Shown here: positions 45,401 to 55,748 of the stretch, one piece after another
Position numbering within the stretch: position 1 is the stretch's first letter
Layout: every line of letters starts with the position of its first letter
Origin: Lutjanus erythropterus
Lineage: Eukaryota; Chordata; Actinopteri; Lutjaniformes; Lutjanidae
DNA length: 64,000 bases
Assembly: GCA_020091685.1 (NCBI GenBank)
Contig: CM034610.1
Span: 30,903,134-30,967,133, forward strand
Direction of reading: 5' to 3'
Position numbers and translations under genes: made by a program
Notes under the pieces: generated by a model
Databases searched by the model: none
What the model was told of the DNA's origin: nothing
The model's input: the letters and a program-made list of their open reading frames with translations, nothing else

Positions 45401-48400
45401 TTTGTTCTAGCAAAATATGGAAAAATACTATTTCCATGATGTGTGTAAACAAGAGGCCAAAATTACAGGAAAATATTTGTTTTCAGAAATATCAGTATTT
45501 GTGTAGACTAGAGCTGCAATTATTAGTTGATAAGTCAATTGAAAAAAATAAGCAGGTTATATTATTATGATAATTGATTAATCATTTCAGTCACTGGTTC
45601 CAGCTTCTTAAATGTGAGGATTTGCTTCTCTTCATCATTTATGACATAAATGAGGGACCTTTGGGTTTCAGAACAAAGAAGCAATTTGAAGACATTACTT
45701 TGGGTTCTGGCAAAGCCCTGGTAGACTAAACTAGACTAAACCTAACCACTGACTGTGCTCTTTGTATTCTGTGTTTTTGATTCACTTGTCTTTTTGTAAA
45801 TCTCTCTCCACCCCTCTCTCTTCCCTCCATGTGTCTGCCTCTCTTCAGGCTCATCAGCAGTGTAGGAAGGCAGACCGTCTGCTAGCAGCTGGAAAGTATG
45901 AAGAGGCCATCTCCTGCCATGGAAAAGCAGCAGGTGAGTTCTGTGACATGTATGATACAGTGGACTACACTTGATACAGAGCTACTCTCTTAGAGTCAAT
46001 GAACCCATCCTCATGTCAAGGTTTTCATTGTTCTGTTTTTGAAATGAAACAGTGATTCTGTGGGTGAAGTCATCTGGCTGGGGACTGTGTCCTCAAATGA
46101 AAGACAACACCAGAACCTCATGATCATTCTTTCATTTCCAATCCAATGCATAGAACCAACATAACAAACGATGTGTCACAGTCCTAACATTCTGACTGCA
46201 GTCCATGCATTAAGCTGCATATCTTATAGAATGAATGCATATTGCAGAATTCATTGTGTAAGCTGTACAGTATGTTTTAGAACTCTTATTGGTTGCCTGT
46301 GTTTTGGGGAAAAAATGCAGCCTCTAGACTCAGAGGAAGAGGCAAGAGGCTTATGTTACTCAACTTTCTGTCTCTGTCTCTCTCCCAGATCTTTTGACTG
46401 ATGCAATGAAGACAACAGAGTGTGATCAGGTGAGACACTCCAGTGTGCCTCTGTGCGTGTGCGAATTCTATGAACTAGTGCAGCTCTTCTGTTCTGCACC
46501 ATTCTTGCATTACCTTGACTGAAAATAAAGTTCTGTTTAACACAGCCTTCACTCAGGTTATCTGTATCCTACAGCAGCACTTCAGCCAAGAGTGCTTGAG
46601 AGAGAAGTTAACTAATATCAAAACCAGAACATTGGCCTGCAATACCACCCTACTGAAATCCCAGAGAATTATCTGTTAACTGAGTGCTTAGTCTAAAACC
46701 TCTGAAGCAGAAGTGTGTAATGTCCACACAGCTCCCTCAGCTAGAAGATATATGCAAGTGGCAAATTCACCATATTACATACACTGTGTACGTTCACTAT
46801 GTGCAATAAACAGAATAAACTCACAGTGTCTAAAAATTCACACCTATTTTCTTTTTTAAACAGAAAAATACAACTGTACACACACTGAATTCTTGTTTCT
46901 CTGTTTTACCAGACTAAGACGAGCTTAATAGGCTCATCAAATCGATGTAAAACACACTTCATTCAAACAAGACAGAAAAACATAAAACTCAATAAAAGTG
47001 TCTTTGTCAGTCTGTCCACTCTTCTCACACTGTGAAAAGAGTGTAAAATGTCTGACTCTGCAGGGTGTTTCCTTCTCACTCCTCATGAATGGGCATTGAG
47101 ACCTAGTTCCATTTTAGAAGCTGTTTTAAAGTTAGAATTTCATTGACATAATTAAGAAATTGGATTTTCAATTCCTTTCTTGAGTCCTTGCACGAATGCA
47201 TGTATGGTTGGTCTGCACACATCAGTTCGTTCTGCTTCTTTACAGGATTCAACATTAAAATTGGAGTCTTATTTCTGTTTTTTGAAGTAGAGATTATTCA
47301 CTATGAAAGGCATCCCTTGCCTCTCTTAATAATTACCAACACGAACCACCGTTTTGTGAACAACCACGTCATCAACACTAACAGAATGTAGCAGCTGCAC
47401 ATTAAAAGCACCAACAAATTGTAACATTTGTATTTTGGAACATAAAATAATCAACTTAAACTCTCAGCAATGCATCATGGGTATATGCAAATGAGGGCTG
47501 TGTCTCAACATTGTGTCTGTAGTACATGTGAACCTCACAAGTCTGAATCATACAGCGCCCCACAATGGTTGAATGAAGCCATGAACATTAAACAAGCCTC
47601 CCAGATCCATCAATAGTTCTCACCACTGAAGTTCAGTTCCAGCCTCATGTAATACCAATAGCAATAGTAATACTAATAATAATGATAATAACAGACCTAC
47701 TTTTTTCCACAAAGAAAATCCACAGGAGTTGAAGAATCGGCTCGATAAGCAGAATCAATACTGTTAGGGCATTGGTATCAATAAAACCTTATCAGTCCCC
47801 AACCCTCCGCCTCACCCAGCTCAGATCACTCATGGTCCGGCTGAGTGTGTGTGTACTGTGCTGCTGGACGAGAGGAGTGGCTGTCACTCTGCAGACCATT
47901 ACATTAGCAAAATAATATGACAAACATTGCCCAAAAATCTGCCCAAAAACAACTGGATGTGGATTCGGCCCATCGTCAATAGGTGATATATTCGTCCAGT
48001 CACCCAAATCGATCATATGCTTTGGGTTTTCAGCCAAATAAATGCTTTTGAGATGTCTAATCCAGCAAAAGGAGATGGCATAATGTTTTGAGTGGAGTAT
48101 GTGTTATTATTTTTGTAACACAGTGGTATTATACTGTCACTGTAACAAACAAACAAAAAATACTGTGATATAAATTTGAGGTCATATTGCCCAGCACTAC
48201 TTTACAGACAAGGCTGCACACTGCCAGACATTGAGTTTTAACCTTGTTACAGTTTGATGTGAGTGCTGTGGCTGGTGTTGATTCTCTGTGTCCTCAGGCT
48301 CGTCTGTCCATGGAGCTGCAGAGGGACAGTCATATCAAACAGCAGCGACTCATCCAAGAGCGCTGGAAGAGAGAAGCTCGTCGGGAGGCAACAAAGTCCC

Positions 48401-49005
48401 GACCTGCCCCGGCGCAGCCGTCCGGCGGCGCGACCCTCCTCACTCAAACCCAGTCCACAGGCCAGTTCCAGCCTCACGGCCCCACAGGCCTCGCGGAGCG
48501 CGGAGGACTCAGGGAGAGAGAGTACGACACCCTTCTGTACCAGCTCCAGACACGACAGACTGGAGGCAGTCAGCCTTTGACTCCACCGTGCCCTGGAGCA
48601 AAGGCCGCCAAAGACGACAAAACTCGCCTGGAAGAACAACAGACCACCATCGAGGACCTGCGGCGCCTGGTCGACCACCTGATGGACGAAAACCAGCGGC
48701 TGGCGGCCGACAACGAGCGGCTACTGTCAGAGAACGCCCGGCTGCGCTCCGAGGCGGCGGAGGCAGCAGACTTTGTGGAGCGTTCGGAGCTCTGGGTGCT
48801 CCCGCAGGCAGGAGGTGCTATGGGAACAGGGGGTGGGCAGGAGAGGAAGAGCACGGGGAAGGGGAAGGAGATCGCAATCCCCCAGCTGCCCCCGTTGGAG
48901 ATGCCGGCTCAGGAAGACCTGTGTCTGGATGACCTGCCGGCTCTGGAGCTGCCAGAGGACATCCAGAATGAACTGCAGGAGCTACTGGACAGGGACAAAC
49001 TGTGA
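42438..49005 (+). CDS. nrbf2: Nuclear receptor-binding factor 2
   Basis: Four coding exons (42438-42467, 45849-45933, 46389-46429, 48298-49005) join in frame to 287 codons plus stop, the length of human NRBF2. NRBF2 is a subunit of the ATG14-containing class III PI3-kinase (VPS34) complex I in autophagy and was first described as a nuclear-receptor interactor. Residues about 11-75 form the MIT domain (AHQQCRKADRLLAAGKYEEA, then LSMELQRDSHIKQQRLIQER). About 163-209 is a strong coiled coil (EEQQTTIEDLRRLVDHLMDE, then ERLLSENARLRSE), followed by the conserved FVERSELW (211-218). The C-terminus has IPQLPPLEMP and an acidic DDLPALELPEDI segment. Residues 75-150 are Pro/Ser/Gln-rich and variable. 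Divergent partner of nhlrc3. Confidence 0.96.
43045..43210 (+). repeat. Interspersed repeat in nrbf2 intron 1
   Basis: AAGTCAAGATAAGATAAACA, TGATCTCACACAGGGGAAAT and CCACTTGTTAGAGTAACTCA match a common teleost repeat ('tttattgatcccacacaggggaaatt'), followed by A-rich text. Confidence 0.5.
43211..44014. other. nrbf2 intron 1, no element named
   Basis: AT-rich intronic sequence. Fragments such as AATACAATATTAAATTGATTC (43360) look like worn repeats but are not assigned. Confidence 0.4.
44015..44250 (+). repeat. Interspersed repeat with 'ggtcaactttattg', copy 2
   Basis: Same opening (GGAGATGGTCAACTTTATTG) and closing (GTGCTCACCACTGCACCACC) as 16475-16800, with the shared middle phrase CACATAGAAAGGCCCTGCCT, 'gagtactgagtgga' versus 'aggtactgactgga', and 'gctgatgtgctgc'. 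Confidence 0.55.
44251..45235. other. nrbf2 intron 1, mostly unassigned
   Basis: Includes at 44880-44936 a LINE/SINE-type end, CCCCATGCAACCCTGTGAAG and then GATAATGGATGGATGG, of the kind that ends fish RTE-like elements. Otherwise unassigned. Confidence 0.4.
45236..45690 (-). repeat. 'gctgcaac' interspersed repeat, two fragments
   Basis: At 45236-45322 GATAGATTAATCAGTGAGGA leads to ATTACTTGCAGCCC. At 45505-45690 GACTAGAGCTGCAATTATTA opens a copy running on with CCAGCTTCTTAAATGTGAGG and CTTTGGGTTTCAGAACAAAG, reverse to the copies at 49.7-50.3 kb. Confidence 0.5.
45849..45933 (+). CDS. nrbf2: nrbf2 exon 2
   Basis: Acceptor TCTCTTCAG|GCTCATCAG and donor GCAGCAG|GTGAGT, 85 nt, ending in phase 1. 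Encodes AHQQCRKADRLLAAGKYEEA and following, the first helices of the MIT domain. Confidence 0.95.
46389..46429 (+). CDS. nrbf2: nrbf2 exon 3
   Basis: A 41-nt micro-exon between CTCTCCCAG|AT and GATCAG|GTGAGA. With the base carried over it reads DLLTDAMKTTECDQ, continuing the MIT domain. Confidence 0.93.
46430..48297. other. nrbf2 intron 3
   Basis: 1.87 kb intron with no recognised gene. GCAATGCATCATGGGTATAT and AATAGTAATACTAATAATAA (47640-47690) are low-complexity or repeat-like. The CA/TG-rich minus-strand frame at 47792-48037 is not supported. Confidence 0.5.
48298..49005 (+). CDS. nrbf2: nrbf2 exon 4 (last coding exon)
   Basis: Acceptor GTGTCCTCAG|GCTCGTCTG, open for 235 codons to TGA (49003-49005). 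Holds the end of the MIT region, the linker, the coiled coil and the C-terminus. It is GC-rich (CGG, GCC, CAG codons) compared with the AT-rich surroundings. Long shadow frames on both strands come from this composition. A possible poly(A) signal ATTAAA is at 49482-49487. Confidence 0.95.
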   Translation, partial: ARLSMELQRDSHIKQQRLIQERWKREARREATKSRPAPAQPSGGATLLTQTQSTGQFQPHGPTGLAERGGLREREYDTLLYQLQTRQTGGSQPLTPPCPGAKAAKDDKTRLEEQQTTIEDLRRLVDHLMDENQRLAADNERLLSENARLRSEAAEAADFVERSELWVLPQAGGAMGTGGGQERKSTGKGKEIAIPQLPPLEMPAQEDLCLDDLPALELPEDIQNELQELLDRDKL

Positions 49006-49660
49006 TCAGAGACATGTCTCTCACACACTAACACACACACAGAAGGCACCAGGGTTCCACCAATATGGCTTTTGAGTTTGGATGTCGGAAATGTTTGACA
49101 TCTGAATCCCACAGCTGTGTGTGATGAGACTTCTGCTCAAGTTAAAGGTGAACAGAGCGACCATTCCCCCTCTCTGCACTAATAACAACAATACAGGTGC
49201 AACAAAACCAATATCAGCACGAGGGAGATGTCAGTCAGTCTCATCCAGGCTTGAGAGGAGGTCTAATCACACAGATTATAACACAAATACAATACAGTCT
49301 GAGTCAGAGATAAAGGAGTAGTTCACCCACAGGTAATGTTAGTTGGAACTTCAGTGAGGTTGTATGTCAGTGAGCTCTGAATCAGCAAACAGCTGAAACT
49401 GTGAAGTTAGCCACATGTCCATTCTTGGCCTTTTTCACAGCTTTCAGACACATCTCACCATCCTCCTCTGTGTTATCATATCATTAAAGACCCATATTTG
49501 ATGACAGCTGAGCTCTATCCATGGCAACTGAGCAACGACCGTGAGATGCAGTTGATAGCGAGGAGGTGGATGTTAATATTCACTGAACAAAACATATTTT
49601 CCACAGTGTCCGCAGCATAATTTAAGTGTTCTGAAGCTAAATGATAGAGCTTTTTCATAA
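49006..49660 (+). other. Probable nrbf2 3' UTR and downstream
   Basis: Follows the stop codon. ATTAAA at 49482-49487 is the first plausible poly(A) signal, giving a 3' UTR of about 0.5 kb. No other feature. Confidence 0.45.
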
Positions 49661-49663
49661 AGC

Positions 49664-49933
49664 TGGGGCTGCAACCAGTGATTATTTTCAATGTCAGTTA
49701 ATCTGTCAATCATTTTGATTCATTGATTAGTTCTTTGGTCCATAAAATGTCAGAAAATGTTGATCAGTTTCCCAAAGCTCAAAGATGACATCCTCACGTG
49801 TTTTTTTTCCGCAGAGGACTAAAGAAGCCAGAAAATATTCACATATGAGAAGCTGAAATCAGTTTTTCTTTTTTTTTTTTCTTTTTTTTTTGTTAATATC
49901 TCAAAATCATTAATCAACTATCAAAATGGTTTA
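49664..49933 (+). repeat. 'gctgcaac' interspersed repeat, tandem copy 1
   Basis: GGGGCTGCAACCAGTGATTA, then TTGATTCATTGATTAGTTC, CCATAAAATGTCAGAAAATG, AGCCAGAAAATATTCACATA and TTAATCAACTATCAAAATGG. It stops directly where the next copy starts. Confidence 0.65.
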
Positions 49934-50289
49934 TGGCTGCAACTAAGGACTAATTTCATGGGTGATTAATCTGATGATTATTTTCTCAATTAACCATTTC
50001 TGATTACTTTCATCATCAGTTAATCTGTGGACCATTGTTTTGATCAACTGATTAGTTGTTTTGTCCGTGAAAACTTCAGAAGATGGTGAAAAATATTGAT
50101 CTGCGTTTCCCAAAGCCCAAGATGACACTGGAAAAAAACACAGAAAATATTCACATTTAAGAAGCTAGAATCAGAGAATTTTGACTTTTTTCTTAAAAAA
50201 TTACTCAAAGCAATTAATCGATTATCAAAATATTTGACGAATAAATAAGAGATTAATAAACGGTTATTCAGTTAATCATTGCAGCTCTA
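49934..50289 (+). repeat. 'gctgcaac' interspersed repeat, tandem copy 2
   Basis: Opens GGCTGCAACTAAGGACTAAT and closes GTTAATCATTGCAGCTCTA. The outer words GGCTGCAAC and GTTGCAGC-type ends are inverted, as in a TIR element, but no clear target duplication was found. Internal phrases TCCCAAAGCCCAAGATGACA and AAATATTCACATTTAAGAAG match copy 1 and 52053-52388. Confidence 0.65.
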
Positions 50290-51000
50290 AAATAGTTTGC
50301 ATTTCATTTAATAGTTAACTAATTGATTAATCAACTAATTGTTGAAGGTCGACATAAGTAAATGATGGACATAATATTTTTGCACTTTATTGAAATGTCA
50401 GTACAATAGCAACGTATAATCATTTTGAAACTTGCTGGAAATATTACATTTAGCTGAGAGAATAGAGAAAAACAAGCACATGAAGACCTCAGTGTCTCTG
50501 TAGGACAGACAGCCAATGGCTGCAGTGAGATATTAGTGCAAATGTCTTAATTACTTTTTAATTTAGTAAATATTTATTTAGCAACAATATAACATTGTTT
50601 TACGGTCACGTTTTTGTTTAAATTCATGTTATTCCAAATGTCAGTGTGATTTTTCTTCTTACCCTTTTACCTACTTGACTATTTTCTTTGTCTGGTGAAT
50701 TCATTTCGTCTTGAAAGACGATAGCAGATAATCACGAAATCAGAGACCTCTTAGCAAAATAGTTCAGTTTCAGAACACTTAATATGCTGCTGGAGCTGTT
50801 TGGAGCACAGCTCTGGTTCTTTTCTGTGATTCGGTCCTTTGAACAGCACCAACACACTCACCTGATGTTACACTGACATACACACTCCACCCTGGAGAAC
50901 AGCTAACTGTGGATGAACTGCTCCTACAGGGCGTCTTTGGAAGTGCTCAGCACCAACCTGACTGCCTGTTAACAATGCCAGAGGTATTGGTCTAACCGTG

Positions 51001-51001
<1 letters not shown>
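50290..51001. other. Intergenic, no gene seen
   Basis: AT-rich, without recognised coding or repeat content. Confidence 0.4.

Positions 51002-51038
<37 letters not shown>
51002..51038. repeat. (CA)18 microsatellite
   Basis: Uninterrupted CA run of about 37 bp. Confidence 0.95.
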
Positions 51039-51040
<2 letters not shown>

Positions 51041-52052
51041 ATAGATCAGGATCATGTGCAGCGTGATTCAGACAGAGAAGCATATTGCTGTTGTTGAGGA
51101 AAAACTACTTTGCTGCATTTTTTTATTTTAGCGTACTTGAATTAAAGGCTTCAAAGATCATTTGTGTGTGTAGTGATTTTTTTTTTAATGACATGGTTGC
51201 CAGTGAGAGAATAAGGACTCTGTCTGATTTTCTTGCAGATTGGCGTTTTTGTGCAACAACAGCAATATAATAACACACAAAGACAAACACACAGAGACTG
51301 ATAGCATGAATAAAAGCAGAAGTTAATAGGAATGAAGGCTGAAGCACAGACAGGTGACAGAGACCTGCAGACACATCCAGTCACTGCCTGTTCACACTGT
51401 GAGCAAACAGGTTCATTAGTCAATGTGTTCTTACAGGCTGGTGTGTGATATTTGCTGTTTAGATCATGTCTTTCATTATGCTGTCAGATAAAATGATCAT
51501 AACAGTGTTTTTGCCTGTTTTAGCCTTTTTGCTTCAGTTGTGAGGATTTTCTGATTCTCTGTGTTTCATATCATTTTAAAGTGAATAATTGTGTGTTTTG
51601 GTCTGTAACAAGTAATGCAAAGATCTTTGTCTTCTTTGGTTTCAGGAAATCTTGATAGAGACAAACTATTTTCAGAGCAAAAGATTAATTATTAATGAAG
51701 AAAATAACTGGCAGATTAATAATGAAATAGTTAGTTGCAGCCTACTTGGTAGAGTGACACGGTCCATCACATCATGTGACAGTGTAGTTGTAGAGTTCTA
51801 CTGGTTTAAACTGAATTAACAGTCAAAGTGACATGTCAAACATGTGCAAAGTAAATTTTCATACCTTACAGAGCCTGGCTGATACTGGCTTTTTGGGGCC
51901 CATGTTGATACAGGTATTAGGAGGTAAAAGAATTTTGATATTGATATACAGGCCCATATTTTTTATTTATGCATATGTATAAAATGCCAAATGAGATCAG
52001 GACATTGAGTAAACAGTAAACTTTCACTGGAATTTTTAATAACTAGAAAAAA
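51039..52052. other. Intergenic with a small repeat fragment
   Basis: A 'gctgcaac'-family fragment is at 51665-51740 (GAAATAGTTAGTTGCAGCCT). The rest is unassigned. Confidence 0.4.
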
Positions 52053-52388
52053 GGCTGCAGCTAATGACTTTTTTCATAGTTGACTGATCGTCGATTATTT
52101 TCTTGATAAACAGTTAATAGTGGTTTGTTTTAAAATGTCAGAAAATGGTGAAAAATGCCGATCACTGTTTCCAAAAGCCCAAGATGATGTCCTCAGATGT
52201 CTTGTTTTGTCCACAACCCAAAGATATTCAGTTTACAGTCTTAGAAGAGTAAAAAAATATTCACATTTAAAAAGCGGAAGTCTTGAAAATTTTGACTTTC
52301 TGTCTTAAAAAAAAATATTTGAACCAGTTAATCGATTATCAAAATATTTGGTGATTGATTTAATAATCAATTAACTGTTGCAGCTCTG
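52053..52388 (+). repeat. 'gctgcaac' interspersed repeat
   Basis: GGCTGCAGCTAATGACTTTT to TTAACTGTTGCAGCTCTG. It holds CAGAAAATGGTGAAAAATGC, AAGCCCAAGATGATGTCCTC, TTGTTTTGTCCACAACCCAA and AGTTAATCGATTATCAAAAT. This is the best preserved copy in the window. Confidence 0.65.
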
Positions 52389-52763
52389 ACTATAAACAAC
52401 AATAAAAACACAAATAGAACAACTTGAGCTAAGAAAATGGATCAGATATATGTAAAATGCTGGCTATGAATAAAACCAAAACAAAAAAATAGAAGATAAC
52501 AAGAAACATGATCTGTAAAAGAAAAACAATGGTGTACAACGTATACATTAATACCTATGTAGACTTGTATAGCTGTGCTAAGCCAATATTAGCCTGATAA
52601 TATCCCCTAACTAATATATATGTCTGGCTTTAATTCCCTATTTGAATCATTGAAAATCAGCTGCCTGGATGCTGAAGAAGCACAATTAGATGTTGGAAGT
52701 TGGTCAGCATTAATTAATGTAAAAGGACTAAAACATGCAAAAACACAGGTGTGGTTCTGTTAA

Positions 52764-53224
52764 AGCTGCATTAATCAGTTTCTCTTTACTTGGGGGTAAA
52801 GAACTCCAGAACGAGTCGATAGGTTGTAAATCTGTTTGGGCTGCTGTGTTCACAAACCAGACACAGAACAACATTATCATTCATTTAAAGTGTTGTTTCT
52901 GGCCATCTGATGATGATTAGTCCATTCACTGTTAGCTCTGTTTTTGGTCTCCACCAGCACCTGAGAGAATTATCTGTCTCTTTACCTGCTGAATGCCCCA
53001 CCAGCTCATCTCTAACTGTGTCAGCTCGGTGCAGTTAGTCATGCTGAGAAAGCACAGACTGCACCCGTACAGTCAGTGTGCTGTAAAAAAAAACAAAAAA
53101 AAACACAGTCCTGCAGAGTTGCTGATAATTATCTCTGGACTCGTCCCTGTGAGCCTTACCTGTAACATCATGACAACATTTGATTTGTTGTTAATATAAA
53201 ACACAACTGTTCATTAATGCAGCT
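52764..53224. mobile_element. TTAA-flanked MITE, 461 bp
   Basis: TTAA at 52760-52763 and 53225-53228 flank inverted ends AGCTGCATTAATCAG and, on the other strand, AGCTGCATTAATGAA (12 of 12 outer bases identical). The interior is non-coding and includes an A-run near 53083-53105. piggyBac- or Kolobok-type by target; not assigned further. Confidence 0.7.
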
Positions 53225-53229
53225 TTAAC

Positions 53230-54539
53230 TGAACTGAGCATTAATCTGTAGCAGTAACAACTGTGAAACTGATGTGATCAGCAGCCTTTCTAATGAAGAT
53301 ATGTGATTGGCTGTTGGCACAAAGGAAAGAAAAGAACTTGAGGCAACTTATTGCCTGTGTTGCTCACAGTCTCATACTTTGAGGCATTTGTACAAACTCA
53401 TGGACTCACACTCAGAACTGTGTATTTCCTTACTGGAACAATAATGATATGCAGAACTGTCTGCAAACAGGACATTGTGCTGCGTTCACGACCTATGCAA
53501 AACATGACAGATCCACATTTCCAACAAAAATATAAATACTCAAATAGTGTTTACCCTACATTTCATCTGTTCAATACTAAAATACATGTACGTGTCAGCA
53601 TTAGGATGGACCCTAATGCTGACATGGTGGCTACTGTAGAAGATGTTTTCTTTTTAGACAAAGCTAAATAATTTTCATCACTTCTGATCACAGCTCTTGA
53701 ACACTATGACAGGATGAAGCTTTGCTGCATGTTTGTCATCACTGACATGATAGTGTTTGATTTCCTGTGGAATATTTCACCTAATCAATGTGTGTTAAAT
53801 GTACAAAGGTAAATGAGGAGCTACAGACTTCTACATTCATGGACTCTTGAATTCAGATGTGTGAATAACTGTCTGGTTGGTTTGATTATCATTCTCATAG
53901 GACGTGAATGCAGCATTACCACTTCATACAGCTAAAGGGAGTCACTTCTCACTTTTGATCATCAGAGTACTGAAAGCTTAAACTGCCGGCTGGCCGGCTA
54001 GCATTAATCAAAGTAGCCGCAACAGCTTCAGCGACCCTCCAACACTCTGAACCTTCTCAACAAACCCAACCCGTGCCTTGGACAACTTTCTGTATTGAGG
54101 TGGCAGTCACATGTTTGGATCTACAGATGGACCGGAGCAGTTTGACTGAATGTCTGATGGATGGTTCATCAAACTGTCAAACAGACACTGACTGAAAACA
54201 ACAGTTCTGAAGTCATCTCAGCTCCTCTGAGTGCAGCTGGCTCTAAATAAAGCCCACATCTGCATATAGCAGAGTATGTATCCAATGATGTTTTACCATG
54301 GGCCCTGTAGAGCCTGTGAACCACACTGTGCCAGGTCCTGATCATGTGTTTCCACTGTGGCCTCGCAGCAGGAGGTAACCATTCTTACTGTGGCCTTGTG
54401 ATCCTACTTGGTAGCAGAGCTGACAGAAGCTGACCTGTGAACATCTCTGCCATCAAACCAAAGCTGTGGATGCAATCAGTGGAGTCACACATGCATAATA
54501 TGTTTCTATCTGGTATTTTACATGAGGTACTATTCATTG
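53230..54539. other. Intergenic, no gene seen
   Basis: The plus frame at 53351-53671 is open for 106 codons but has no recognisable family or exon borders. No named repeat. Confidence 0.4.
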
Positions 54540-55748
54540 AAGGACAGGTCACACTAAAATTAAAAATGCATGTCTTTCCCCTGGTGCTGTTTATCTATCA
54601 TCTACATTTTAGTGAGTTGCAGAGTTTTGGACGTATGGACTGTAGAGATGTCTGCCTTCTCTTTTCTCTCTCTAGGGAACGAAGTGGCACTTGACATGTG
54701 GTGCTCAAAGGACAAAAAAGTTACTTTGCAAAAGGTCTAAAACCAGTATCTCTTTCCAAAAGTCACTACACAGTTACTCATGATAATCCACACCCCTTGT
54801 TTTGAGTAGCTGCATATAGGAACTACTTTCTTTCTGTTAGAAAGAAAGTAGTTCCAGTAGATTCTAAAGTAGTTCTGAGAGATTCTACAGCAGAAAGAAA
54901 GTAGTCCTATAGGCTACAGAGCAATGGAGCAAAAGGATCAGTTGCACCTTCACTAACCTTCACTAACATGTGCAAACCTGTACTTTTGCATCCCTGCTTT
55001 TTTATCATATAAATTCTATTTTTTAAAAATTTGATCCATGTTTAATATTATTTGACGGTACTGTAGGTGCACTCTCTTCAGAACCAAACAGGAATCAGCA
55101 AACCAGGTAGTTACCAAAAAGTTGGCCAAAAAAAAAAATCTTAAAATACCGTCACACGCAGTAGATGGTGAGTTAACAGTGTTATGAGTCAATATTTAAT
55201 TTGCCATGTATCTGATCCACCAACCAGCTCCTATTTTTGTGAGAAATCTTCATTTTTTCACTAGTTTGCCTTCCATTCCCACTGTCTTCTCCCACTGAAA
55301 TAACACAGCTAACAAACGGAAGCCGGTAACAAGGCGAGGAGACAAAATCCAAAATGTAAAGTTTGTACGGAAATAGTTTATCTGTGTGAGTTATATTGAT
55401 GCCGAATTAACAAGAAGACGAATTGTGTGTTTTTCCAGACATGTAAGGAATTGTTAATATGTTACATTTATTAAATGTAGTTTGGCAGGGGGCTATAGTT
55501 AATTAAACTGGTAAAATATATATATATATTTTTTAAATTGTTACTGTGCCACCTCCCCTTGCCTGGCACTAATCTTGCCCCCCCAACATTTAACATTGCT
55601 GTTGAGTTTTCCAAATGTATTGTTTTGGCACTTGGAGCACCACAGAACTCGTGCCATCTAGCTATATTATATTGATGAGAAGGCAGACATCTTTATGGAC
55701 GAGAGGAAGAAATATGTATTTTTGATTTTGTGATGAACCGCCCCTTTA
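54540..55748. mobile_element. TTAA foldback MITE, two halves split by 0.7 kb
   Basis: 54540-54912 is a left arm ending in a GAAAGTAGTTCC-rich centre: AGGACAGGTCACACTAAAAT, GAGATGTCTGCCTTCTCTTT, CTATTTGAGTAGCTGCATATA-type text. 55588-55748 is an opposite arm: CATTGCTGTTGAGTTTTCCA, GAAGGCAGACATCTTTATGG, GATGAACCGCCCCTTTACA. The intervening 54913-55587 has no similarity to the family and may be an insertion, or the two halves may be independent copies. Confidence 0.5.

Noticed and set aside
48288..48932. A 214-codon alternative frame within nrbf2 exon 4 and minus-strand frames of similar size
   Set aside because: They are shadows caused by the GC-rich codon usage of the real nrbf2 frame, which has homology, splice sites and the right length.
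53351..53671. 106-codon plus-strand frame
   Set aside because: No recognisable domain and no codon bias different from the surrounding non-coding DNA.
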